A DNA stretch of 64,000 nt from Bufo bufo (Eukaryota; Chordata; Amphibia; Anura; Bufonidae). How positions within the stretch are numbered: position 1 is the stretch's first letter; every line of letters starts with the position of its first letter. Under the pieces are notes generated by a model. That model was not told where the DNA came from, searched no databases, and worked only from the letters and a program-made list of their open reading frames with translations. The stretch spans positions 506,016,301 through 506,080,300 of the forward strand of contig NC_053390.1 in the NCBI RefSeq assembly GCF_905171765.1, given 5' to 3'. Made by a program: the position numbers and the translations under genes. Below are positions 48,345 to 57,179 of this stretch, piece after piece.

Positions 48345-50249
48345 ATGAAGATGGCCTCTCGTCAAAAAGTGAGTATGAACTTCTCCCCACTGCAACACCT
48401 CAGCAAACATAGCACATACAACCCCATCATCCCCACCACTTACAAATCCACTGAGCTGCTATGGTCCACTCTATTGGGCCAGGCATACGCACATGATAAA
48501 CTCTGCATTAATCATAGTGTGTTCAAAAAAAACAAAAAACGGCTCCAAATGTTAGCCAAATTGGTCCACACCTTTGAGGATATCATTTGGAAGCCAGAAC
48601 ATCTTGAAACACTTAACAGCACAACAAAGGCAGAGGAAGTTTCCAACACGTCAAACTTTCACTGCAATTGTTGTGTTGAGAACATTAAACAGTTACACAC
48701 ATTACAAACACAATTACAAGATAAGTCCCAGTGTACGGTCGAGAGGGGCAGGGAGATTTGCGTGTTAGAGTCTAGACTCTCGGACAAGGAGAGTTTCTAC
48801 TCTAACATGGATAAGGAACTGCTCAGACTGTACACTGAGATAAATCAGTTTAGGAACAATGCAGTATCTACGGATAACATGATTGTTCAACTTCGAGAGG
48901 ACCTGACTGCGAAAACGCAAACCATTGCGGATTTACAGCAGGTCATCTCGAATCTGTCACGGCCTGGTGCTAACAGTATGGTGCCCACGAAACAAGTTTG
49001 TGTTTCGGGAACGGCACAGGGGGAGACAGCGGCGACGGCGCCAAGGTCTCCCACGGATCAAACATCCGACGCAGTAGACACTAGGGGACAGGTGGAACGG
49101 ACGCTACCTTTCACCCAAACACCCAGAGAGAATAGGTACAGCAGCCGATTCCAGGAACAGGACAACAATTGGAGAGAGAAAAGTGGTTGGCCATTTACCA
49201 CTTCCAATCCACCAACGCGTCCGGAAAGACAGGAAGACTTTTATCCTAACCATTCCAGTATGGAAAGGATAAACTTCCTGTTACGGATCTGCAAAGAGAT
49301 CCCAAAATATGATCCCAGTGTAGATCCGTTCACTTCATGTGATATATTCGAGGGTCACTGTAACAAGTATTCAGTGGCCCCCGAATACCGCATGGAGTTA
49401 TTCAAGTTATGGTTACCTACACACCTAAACCAAAGGTATGAAGTAACGGGGAGGACGCAACCCATGAATGGACAGTTTTATGACAAGGAGCAACGTCTCT
49501 CCATACTCATGAGACTGGCAACGGGTCATTGGGACGTCACTCCAGATATCCTGTCCAAGTTCAAACCCACTGTACATGACGAACCTTTGTCTATGTGTAG
49601 TCAGTTTGAAGCAATGTACAGAATGGTTACAAAGGATCACGGTATCGGAATTCCACAGGGTATGATACGTATGTTTGTGGAAAAATTCCCATACCTTGAC
49701 ACTGCAATCCGGTTGAGTGCAGCTAGGGAGCCATCCCTCACGGATGCTGCTATGATTATTGAGCAGTGCAGACAGGATACACTGCTCAATAAGAAATCCG
49801 TCAAAGTAACGGAGCGTGCGCCTGTACACGATACATCTCAAGATGAACGGGTACAGCACACAAAGGGTAATTCAGCTGTTCGCCCCACGGACCCGCCATT
49901 GGAAAGGACAGGAAGCATTCAATGCTTCCTGTGTTTACAATACAGGCACATAAAGAGGAATTGTCCACAATGGCCACGTAATAACCGGACAAATCCTGAG
50001 AGAACGGGCAATAATAACAGTTTCAAGATGAAACCTAATTATGCCAAATCAGTGGGGGAATATGTTGAGAGAAATATGGGACATTCACAGGTCCAGACAC
50101 CAAAACGTGTGGCTGTGGTGAATGTTCCAGCACGTTCGGTAAGGGGTGTGGAATCCCCGGAATCCACACCAAGGTTCCATAGCAAGAACCCACAAGTGGC
50201 AGTATGTACCTCACAGGTACCTACTGGGAGTCTGGTGGAAATTGATTGA
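48345..50249 (+). CDS. gag: Retroviral Gag polyprotein, open, 634 codons
   Basis: Structural polyprotein expected to assemble capsids and package RNA. The frame runs from the ATG at 48345 to TGA at 50247-50249 with no break. Residues about 110-210 look coiled-coil (heptad-like, for example LQTQLQDK and DLQQVISNL). Residues about 300-480 form the capsid-like part (SCDIFEGHCNKY, MIRMFVEKFPYLDTAIR). One zinc knuckle, CFLCLQYRHIKRNC (CxxCx4Hx4C), lies at about residues 527-540. No amino-terminal glycine for myristoylation follows the first methionine. The downstream pro-pol frame is the same frame, so Gag-Pol would need readthrough of the TGA. A nearby ATG at 48311 is out of frame, supporting the chosen start. 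Confidence 0.88.
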   Translation: MKMASRQKVSMNFSPLQHLSKHSTYNPIIPTTYKSTELLWSTLLGQAYAHDKLCINHSVFKKNKKRLQMLAKLVHTFEDIIWKPEHLETLNSTTKAEEVSNTSNFHCNCCVENIKQLHTLQTQLQDKSQCTVERGREICVLESRLSDKESFYSNMDKELLRLYTEINQFRNNAVSTDNMIVQLREDLTAKTQTIADLQQVISNLSRPGANSMVPTKQVCVSGTAQGETAATAPRSPTDQTSDAVDTRGQVERTLPFTQTPRENRYSSRFQEQDNNWREKSGWPFTTSNPPTRPERQEDFYPNHSSMERINFLLRICKEIPKYDPSVDPFTSCDIFEGHCNKYSVAPEYRMELFKLWLPTHLNQRYEVTGRTQPMNGQFYDKEQRLSILMRLATGHWDVTPDILSKFKPTVHDEPLSMCSQFEAMYRMVTKDHGIGIPQGMIRMFVEKFPYLDTAIRLSAAREPSLTDAAMIIEQCRQDTLLNKKSVKVTERAPVHDTSQDERVQHTKGNSAVRPTDPPLERTGSIQCFLCLQYRHIKRNCPQWPRNNRTNPERTGNNNSFKMKPNYAKSVGEYVERNMGHSQVQTPKRVAVVNVPARSVRGVESPESTPRFHSKNPQVAVCTSQVPTGSLVEID

Positions 50250-53200
50250 AGATCAGGGATCCCTAAAGATCTGGCGCCAGTATGTCCCATCATACTGGAT
50301 TCTTCAGGGAGACCCCATATAAAGGCCAAAATCAAAAATCAGGACGCTGAAATCATGCTTGACACTGGTGCGGAAATTTCCATTACCAATGTCAAACATG
50401 ATTTACATCCCAACAGCCCTCAGTGTGTGGTGATCGGATTTCATCACCAACAAGGGGGGGTGAAGGCCCACAGAATAGAGGAAGTAATCATCCAGATCAC
50501 CAGTTACATGACCCTTAGGATCCCCATGTGGTATTACCCCGGTTCTGCCAACATTATAGGAACCGATGTAATGACACAAAATGGGTGGATCCTGGATCTG
50601 GCAAATTGTATTGTGTTGAAGGGTCCCAGACGAGCTAAGGTGTTTGTCATCCAACGCCATTGTCTGGGACCACCTTTGCAAGCATTAGAAAATTCTACTG
50701 ACATTCTCGAACACAAGTGGCCTGAGGTCTCACACAATCTAGACCTGGAGCCTATTGTGTACGAGCATCCCGAACTGTGGGCCCAGTGCAAAAACGACTG
50801 TGGCAGACTGATTGGTGTTCAGGTGGACATTCAGGGTCCTGACCCTCCACCTCAACGCCAATACCGATTTCCACCGGAAGCCACCCATTCAATTATGGAC
50901 ACGGTCCAGGAATTGAAGACTAGGGGTGTGGTTATTGAGGGTAATTCAAAATGCAACAATGCCCTCTGGCCAGTCAAGAAAAAGGACACTAGTGCATGGA
51001 GGCTCACCATAGACCTCCGGATCCTCAATAAATACACCCCAATGTCAGCTCCAGTGGTGGCCCAGACTCCCGACATCATGGCCAGAATAAGCGGCAAAAG
51101 CTGCGTATTCTCGACTCTAGATGTTGCTAACGGGTTCTTCTCCATCGAACTCACGGAGTCATGCCGGTACAAATTTGCCTTTACGGTGGGAGACAAACAG
51201 TACATGTTTGCTGTACTGCCCCAGGGGTTACACAGCAGCCCCACGTATTTTCATCAGGCATTGGCGGCCGTACTGAGTGTGTTCTCACGGCCGGAATGCC
51301 TTCTACAATACGTGGATGACCTGCTCTTGCATACAGAAACCATAGAGGAACACTTGGTTCTGTTGAGAGAGCTGCTGGGACTCCTGGCAAAGTCAGGGCT
51401 CAAGCTGAGTCCCCATAAGTCAAATTTGGCCAAAGCGGAGGTAACCTTCCTTGGGGTCCAAATTTCCTTTGGAACCAAAGGAGTCATGACTGCCCGTGTG
51501 GAAGCCATGGTGAAATTACCCAAACCCCGCACTCTTCAGGATTTGAGAAAATTCCTGGGGGTAGCCAACTTCATGAGGGAATTCATAGAGGATTTCGCTG
51601 CCAAAGCGAAATCTCTCTATGAGCTCCCTCGAGGAGAAGAACCCTCAATCAAAGGTTCCTCCGATGAGCAGGAAGAGGCCTTTTCAACTTTGAAAAGGGA
51701 TCTCTCCTCAGCACCTGTGTTGGCCACTCCACATCCAGATGGGGAAATGGCCATACAGGCGCATGCAGGGATGGAGTCTATTGCAGCGGTCCTTCAGAAA
51801 GTAGGGTATGAGACCAGACCGCTGGGATATTTCTCCAGGCTACTTTCGCCCGTCGAAAGAGGGTTCAATAAATGTGCCAAACAACTGGCAGCCATACACA
51901 ATGCCGTCAAAACTACCGAGCATATTGTAGGCTTCCGACCCCTCACCTTGCAGACTCCACATTCTCCTTTAGCCCTCTTGCTCCGTGATACTCTCCCTGG
52001 AGTCTCCCAACAGAGATTCGGGAGATGGATCATGGATCTCAGTGGCCGGAATCTGCAGGTGGACCACAAGGCCAAGTATGTTCTGTCTCAGTTGCTAAAC
52101 CTAACTGGAACCGAACATGACTGTGGTCAACCAGAACAGGACGACTCTCCACAGATGTTCAGAACCGACAGACGTCCAGATGACAGAGTCATCTTTGTCG
52201 ATGGCTCTCGATTCTATCTGGAGGGGGAATATGTCACGGGTTTTGCTGTGCTGGATGAGACCACTGGTACCCAGAGTCTTGTAAGGTTACCGGGTCACAT
52301 GTCGGCACAGCGAGCAGAGCTAGAGGCGGTTAAAGAAGCTCTGCTTCTTCAGCCCCCAGGGAAACGAACTATATATAGTGACAGCTCGTATGTAGTTCGC
52401 TCCCTCACCCTGCATCTTGACATATGGAAGAGGAGAGGATTTGTGGACAGTCAAAACGAACCTCTGGCTCATGTGTCGGTCCTGAAGGAGCTGTGGGAGT
52501 GGGGCATGGCACACATGACGGAAGCAGCCATTATCAAAATCCCGGCGCATCAAAAAGGCGATGAACCTTTGATAATGGGTAACAATAAGGCAGACGAGCT
52601 GGCTAAACTAGCGGCAGTGTCTGGTACCCTCCGGGAACCAGGCATGGGGCCACTACCAACTCACCGGATTGCAGCACGTACCCATCTGAGTGACGGCCCG
52701 GTGTCATTTGAAGAGGAACAAACTAAGGATCCTCTTCTAATGACACATATCAAATCACCACAACACCCCTGGTCTGTACAGCAAGGGATCTTGTGTTACG
52801 ATACCGGTACTCAGCAACTCCCTCTTCCGGTGGTCCCGCAGCATCTGCAAGCAGAGCTGACGCGATTGAACCACCAACTGTTTGGACACTTTGGCTGGAA
52901 TAAACTCTTGCCTCTCCTGAGAGACAAATTATACTGGCCAGGGATGTCCAATTCAGTAGAGGATGTTACTCAACAGTGCCTGGTGTGTGCTCAAGTCAAC
53001 CCAAGGTCGTCAGCTCTGAAGCCGGTGTTGCAGCGAGTCCCACCTGCTGATGGTCCGTGGTCCACGATACAAATTGATTTTATTGGACCATTACCGACCG
53101 GAAGTCGTAACTGCCGTTACGCACTGGTAATAGTGGATGTCTTCTCGAAATGGCTAGAAGCCATCCCCACGGTCAATGATACGGCTACCACCACTGCCCG

Positions 53201-53618
53201 TGTTCTATGGGAACAGATTCTGTCACGATGGGGTATCCCCAGAGTGATAGAATCAGACAGAGGGACCCATTTCACGGGTAAGGTAATGAAAGCGCTTTGT
53301 GGTCTCTTAGACATAAAACAAATGTTTCATGTGCCTTATCACCCTCAGTCAGCGGGCATCGTGGAGCGGATGAACTGGACCATCAAAACCCGGCTTTCCA
53401 AGGCGCTGCTGGAGAAGGGTTCCTCTTGGGTAACCTATCTGCCAGCCGTGCTAATGGGTCTACGAGCCACCGAAGCCTCCAGTACCGGTATCTCCCCGTA
53501 TGAACTGATGACCGGACGTAAGATGCCGCTATGTATACCCAACGAACTCCAGTGTCGGAGCCCACGAAGGACGCCATCGCCAGAGACATGTTTCTCCAAC
53601 AGGTTCAACAGAACCTGA
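50250..53618 (+). CDS. pol: Retroviral Pro-Pol (protease, RT, RNase H, integrase), truncated by frameshift
   Basis: The frame continues from gag past the TGA for 35 codons with no further stop to the protease motif LDTGAEIS near 50358 and stays open to 53618. In order: protease (DTG); RT with LDVANGFF and YVDDLLLH (near 51309); RNase H with FVDGSRFY, QRAELEAV, YSDSSYVV and NNKADELAK; integrase with an HHCC zinc region (HQLFGHFG, CLVC near 52870-52990) and core IDFIGPL, ESDRGTHF and GIVERMNW. All core catalytic residues visible are kept. Just after TGRKMPL the frame shifts and ends in unrelated residues; the genuine integrase tail lies in another frame. The motifs fit class I retroviruses (gamma/epsilon) and not spuma or lenti types. 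Confidence 0.9.
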   Translation, partial: RSGIPKDLAPVCPIILDSSGRPHIKAKIKNQDAEIMLDTGAEISITNVKHDLHPNSPQCVVIGFHHQQGGVKAHRIEEVIIQITSYMTLRIPMWYYPGSANIIGTDVMTQNGWILDLANCIVLKGPRRAKVFVIQRHCLGPPLQALENSTDILEHKWPEVSHNLDLEPIVYEHPELWAQCKNDCGRLIGVQVDIQGPDPPPQRQYRFPPEATHSIMDTVQELKTRGVVIEGNSKCNNALWPVKKKDTSAWRLTIDLRILNKYTPMSAPVVAQTPDIMARISGKSCVFSTLDVANGFFSIELTESCRYKFAFTVGDKQYMFAVLPQGLHSSPTYFHQALAAVLSVFSRPECLLQYVDDLLLHTETIEEHLVLLRELLGLLAKSGLKLSPHKSNLAKAEVTFLGVQISFGTKGVMTARVEAMVKLPKPRTLQDLRKFLGVANFMREFIEDFAAKAKSLYELPRGEEPSIKGSSDEQEEAFSTLKRDLSSAPVLATPHPDGEMAIQAHAGMESIAAVLQKVGYETRPLGYFSRLLSPVERGFNKCAKQLAAIHNAVKTTEHIVGFRPLTLQTPHSPLALLLRDTLPGVSQQRFGRWIMDLSGRNLQVDHKAKYVLSQLLNLTGTEHDCGQPEQDDSPQMFRTDRRPDDRVIFVDGSRFYLEGEYVTGFAVLDETTGTQSLVRLPGHMSAQRAELEAVKEALLLQPPGKRTIYSDSSYVVRSLTLHLDIWKRRGFVDSQNEPLAHVSVLKELWEWGMAHMTEAAIIKIPAHQKGDEPLIMGNNKADELAKLAAVSGTLREPGMGPLPTHRIAARTHLSDGPVSFEEEQTKDPLLMTHIKSPQHPWSVQQGILCYDTGTQQLPLPVVPQHLQAELTRLNHQLFGHFGWNKLLPLLRDKLYWPGMSNSVEDVTQQCLVCAQVNPRSSALKPVLQRVPPADGPWSTIQIDFIGPLPTGSRNCRYALVIVDVFSKWLEAIPTVNDTATTTARVLWEQILSRWGIPRVIESDRGTHFTGKVMKALCGLLDIKQMFHVPYHPQSAGIVERMNWTIKTRLSKALLEKGSSWVTYLPAVLMGLRATEASSTGISPYELMTGRKMPLCIPNELQCRSPRRTPSPETCFSNRFNRT

Positions 53619-53902
53619 AGGAGCTACTGCCTCACGCAGCAATAAGGTTACACAAACCGTATCTACAGGGGGAAACACCAATGCCCGCTGTAGGAGAAAT
53701 GGTGATGGTGAAAGTCTTCCGTCGGGCTGGCCCATGGGACGCAAACTGGGAAGGACCATACAAGGTCCTTGAAGTAATGGGAGACACCATGCTGAAGGTA
53801 CAAAGGCCAATCACGAACAAAAAGAAATCCCGTAGACGACAGGAACTCTTGTGGATTCACATCGACCAAGCCAAAGCTACCCGGGCTTCCCCAACTCAAT
53901 AA
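53531..53902 (+). pseudogene. pol: Integrase carboxy-terminal end in a shifted frame
   Basis: This 123-codon frame overlaps the end of the pol frame and continues it: it carries WEGPYKVLEVMG, the GPY/F-type motif found at the integrase carboxy terminus of gamma- and epsilon-type viruses, and basic NKKKSRRRQE before its stop at 53902. It has no ATG expected for an independent gene, so it is read as the tail of pol separated by a single indel near 53525-53530. Whether the indel is real or an assembly error cannot be told here. Confidence 0.8.
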
Positions 53903-54021
53903 CGCATACCGTTCCGAGTTCGTTGAAGGGGGCGGGGGTAATAGGGCTTGGTGGGTCGAAGGCGAATCCATTCCACTTATCACACTCCATCTAATTACAG
54001 AACACAAGAGGGAGATACGCC

Positions 54022-54643
54022 ATGGGACCACTTGGCCAGGGAAGAGCTAGGCGTCCTCTGAACGGGATACGTCTCCAGCTTGTGACACTGGTGGTAAGCA
54101 TGTTGATGGCAGGATCGGCCTCTTTAGGGGAGGGCCTGGGGACTAACATTGATATGGCTAACATATCACTTAATGGACCCGGTCTTTTAATGGTGGAATG
54201 TTTGGGTGGCAAAATCCGGAAACCATACGAGAACTTCACCTTTACATCAGGTCAGTGGTATCTGTATGTTTTCCAGAGAGAGGGTTTTGCCAACGGTGTA
54301 ATTCAGCATTATACCCCAGTAGAGAATGTGTCTGCCATTCAACATGACTTACACGCCCTCTGTCTCAAGGAATTCAGGCATTTTCAGGACTCGGACCCTA
54401 CACCTATCAAATCCTTAAGATGGGTGTCTAGGGACCCACACTTGCACCCATACCAGCAAGTGAGAGCCAACACTACCACGTTGTGCACCAAGAAGGGAAT
54501 GCTGAGTCCTGAAGATGTCACTGGGGCAGAGTACAGCGGTTGGCACATCCTGAAGGCTACCTTCCTGGAGAAGGATAGCCAAGACAGGTTAAGGGTTAGG
54601 ACATATTTTGATAGGCCCATTCCAGTAAAAGGCACCCTGAAGG
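54022..54643 (+). CDS. env: Retroviral Env amino-terminal part, cut by assembly gap
   Basis: The frame starts at the ATG at 54022, about 120 bp after the pol frame, and is open for 207 codons until the gap. A hydrophobic stretch near residues 17-36 (LQLVTLVVSMLMAGSA) fits a signal peptide, and NIS, NFT and NTT are N-glycosylation sequons. The position after pol and these features support an envelope surface subunit. I do not recognise the receptor-binding family. The furin site, fusion peptide and transmembrane subunit would lie in or beyond the gap and are not seen; sequence after the gap does not continue the frame. Confidence 0.6.
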
Positions 54644-55143
54644 NNNNNNNNNNNNNNNNNNNNNNNNNNNNNNNNNNNNNNNNNNNNNNNNNNNNNNNNN
54701 NNNNNNNNNNNNNNNNNNNNNNNNNNNNNNNNNNNNNNNNNNNNNNNNNNNNNNNNNNNNNNNNNNNNNNNNNNNNNNNNNNNNNNNNNNNNNNNNNNNN
54801 NNNNNNNNNNNNNNNNNNNNNNNNNNNNNNNNNNNNNNNNNNNNNNNNNNNNNNNNNNNNNNNNNNNNNNNNNNNNNNNNNNNNNNNNNNNNNNNNNNNN
54901 NNNNNNNNNNNNNNNNNNNNNNNNNNNNNNNNNNNNNNNNNNNNNNNNNNNNNNNNNNNNNNNNNNNNNNNNNNNNNNNNNNNNNNNNNNNNNNNNNNNN
55001 NNNNNNNNNNNNNNNNNNNNNNNNNNNNNNNNNNNNNNNNNNNNNNNNNNNNNNNNNNNNNNNNNNNNNNNNNNNNNNNNNNNNNNNNNNNNNNNNNNNN
55101 NNNNNNNNNNNNNNNNNNNNNNNNNNNNNNNNNNNNNNNNNNN
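54644..55143. other. Assembly gap, 500 N
   Basis: Exactly 500 undetermined bases, a typical placeholder length; the true distance is unknown. It hides the rest of env and any 3' LTR. Confidence 0.99.
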
Positions 55144-55407
55144 TTAGGCCATCGTTTATGTCAAAACTGTGAACAGCCTCTTCCCTGATGAAATATCCAC
55201 TAATGTCTGCACTGATTGCTTGTCTCCTACTACGTCTATCCAGTCTGGAAATATGAACTTTCTATGTGGTTTAAGAAACAACTTACTTCTGTGTTTGATG
55301 AAATCAAGTCAGTAAACAAAAGGCCTAGACATGCAAACACATCTCCACCTCCACAGATGATTTCCTCCTGTCTGAGGGTGAAATCAAATTCTGTAAGTCT
55401 GCTGACT
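55144..55407 (+). pseudogene. Possible DIRS-type gag remnant after the gap
   Basis: Two frames hold LCQNCEQPLP and then STNVCTDC, a CxxC...CxxC pair, followed by KKQLTSVFDEIKSV and NKRPRHANTSPPP; together these resemble the gag-like first protein of amphibian DIRS elements. A frameshift separates the two CxxC pairs. It bears no resemblance to env, so the gap probably joins two different elements. The assignment comes from general resemblance only. Confidence 0.3.
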
Positions 55408-55562
55408 AGTGTTGAGCGCGAATATTCGAATAGCGAATATTAATTCGCGAATATAGTGCTATATATTCGCTATATATTCGTCATTTTTTAACATCTGAAA
55501 ACATGATTCCTCTCTGCTTCTTTCTTTGTGGGTCAATGAGTCATTGGCCCACAAGCAACTTA

Positions 55563-56328
55563 GGCCTCTTTCACACTTGCGTTGTCCGGATCCGGCGTGT
55601 ACTCCACTTGCCGGAATTACACTCCGGATCCGGAAAAAACGCAAGTGTACTGAAAGCATTTGAAGACGGAACCGTCTTCCAAATGCTTTCAGTGTTACTA
55701 TGGCACCCAGACGCTATTAAAGTCCTGGTTGCCATAGTAGAGCGGGGAGCGGGGAGCGGTATACTTACAGTCCGTGCGGCTCCCGGGGCGCTCCAGAATG
55801 ACGTCAGAGCGCCCCATGGCCATGGATGACGTGATCCATGCGATCACGTGATCCTGCGCTTGGGGCGCCCCTGACGTCACTCTGGAGCGCCCGGGGAGCC
55901 GCACGGACGGTAAGTATACTGCTCCCCTGCTCCCCACTACACTTTACCATGGCTGTCAGGACTTTAGCGTCCCGGCAGCCATGGTAACCACTCTGAAAAA
56001 GCTAAATGTCGGCTCCGGCAATGCGCCGAAACGACGTTTAGCTTAAGGCCGGATCCGGATCAATGCCTTCCAATGGGCATTAATTCCGGATCCGGCCTTG
56101 CGGCAAGTGTTCCGGATTTTTGGCCGGAGCAAAAAGCGCAGCATGCTGCGGTATTTTCTCCGGCCAACAAACGTTCCGTACCGGAACTGAAGACATCCTG
56201 ATGCATCCTGAACGGATTACTCTCCATTCAGAATGCATTAGGATAATCCTGATCAGGATTCTTCCGGCATAGAGCCCCGACGACGGAACTCTATGCCGGA
56301 AGACAATAACGCAGGTGTGAAAGAGCCC
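55563..56328. mobile_element. Foldback MITE, TTA target duplication, 766 bp
   Basis: GGCCTCTTTCACACTTGCGT at the left pairs with ACGCAGGTGTGAAAGAGCCC at the right; TTA flanks both ends (55560-55562, 56329-56331). It is closely related to the copy at 18265-18952 and shows the same layout: TGACGTCA at 55799-55806 and 55872-55879, and GTAAGTAT donors at 55761-55768 (minus) and 55910-55917 (plus), centred near 55839. Confidence 0.85.
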
Positions 56329-56477
56329 TTAAGCAGGAAGGAATCATGTGGAAATTCATATGGAAAATAAAATGACGAATATTCTAAAAACAAATATATA
56401 GCAATATAGGGAATATATTCGTTATTTAGAATATTCACATTTTATTTCCCAATCTGTACGGTCGTTCGCATTCCCCT

Positions 56478-56607
56478 CCCTGACAAGCGTCCCCGTCACC
56501 ATGGGAACGCCTGTGGGTTAGAAAATACCATCGGAAAACTAAGATCCGATGGTATATTCTAACCCACAGGCGTTCGCATGGTGACGGGGACGCTTGTCGG
56601 GGAGGAG
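56478..56607. repeat. GC-rich hairpin module shared with the foldback element at 2813-4880
   Basis: Arms built on AAGCGTCCCCGTCACCATGG and its complement flank a centre with ATACCATCGG / CCGATGGTAT. The same block occurs twice in the right arm and once in the left arm of the 2813-4880 element. Confidence 0.8.
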
Positions 56608-56755
56608 TATGCCAAAGTGGAATAACAGTACAGATTTAAAAAAAAAAAAAAAGACAAATATTCTAAATAACGAATATATTTGCTATATTGCTATAACTTA
56701 CTTTTTTAGAATATTCGTCATATTCTAAAACAAAGTTATAGCAATATAGCAAATA

Positions 56756-57178
56756 TTCGTGAAATACACATATAGACTGCAATTTAGCTAATATAGTGCT
56801 ATAGTACTTTTTTTTTTATAGTGTACATTTTTTCCAAATCTGAACTTCAGAAGAGACAAAAAAAATTAGACTATAAAAAAATAAATACTATAGCACTATA
56901 TTAGCTAAATTGCAGTCTATATGTGTATTTTACGAATATTCGCTATATTGCTAAAACTTCGTTTCGAATATTCTTAATATTCTAAATCAAGAATATATAG
57001 CAATATAGCGTATATTCTTAAAATACACATACAGACTGCAATTTAGCTAATATAGTGCTATAGTATTTTTCTTTAATAGTGTACATTTTTTCCAAAATCT
57101 GAACTTCAGAAGAGACAAAAAAAATTAGACCATAAAAAAAAAACTGATTATAGCACTATATTAGCTAAATTGCAGTCT
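56756..57178. repeat. Tandem AT-rich palindromes, about 250-bp period
   Basis: Two units each contain inverted copies of TGCAATTTAGCTAATATAGT around a core with CTGAACTTCAGAAGAGACAA. The second unit is interrupted by the Tc1/mariner at 57180 and resumes at 58741. Confidence 0.85.
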
Positions 57179-57179
57179 A

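Larger units (their letters stand above)
47561..54643 (+). mobile_element. Endogenous retrovirus, class I (gamma/epsilon-like), 5' and middle portion
   Basis: The order is an LTR end (to 47940), primer-binding site, leader with splice donor, gag, pro-pol and the start of env, all on the plus strand. An AATAAA lies at 47699-47704 inside the LTR. Gag and pro-pol share one reading frame separated by a single TGA. The start given is nominal because no second LTR is in the window to define it. An assembly gap cuts env. Coding frames are long with one visible pol frameshift, so the copy is relatively young. Class assignment rests on the RT, RNase H and integrase motifs and the stop-codon layout. 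Confidence 0.85.
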
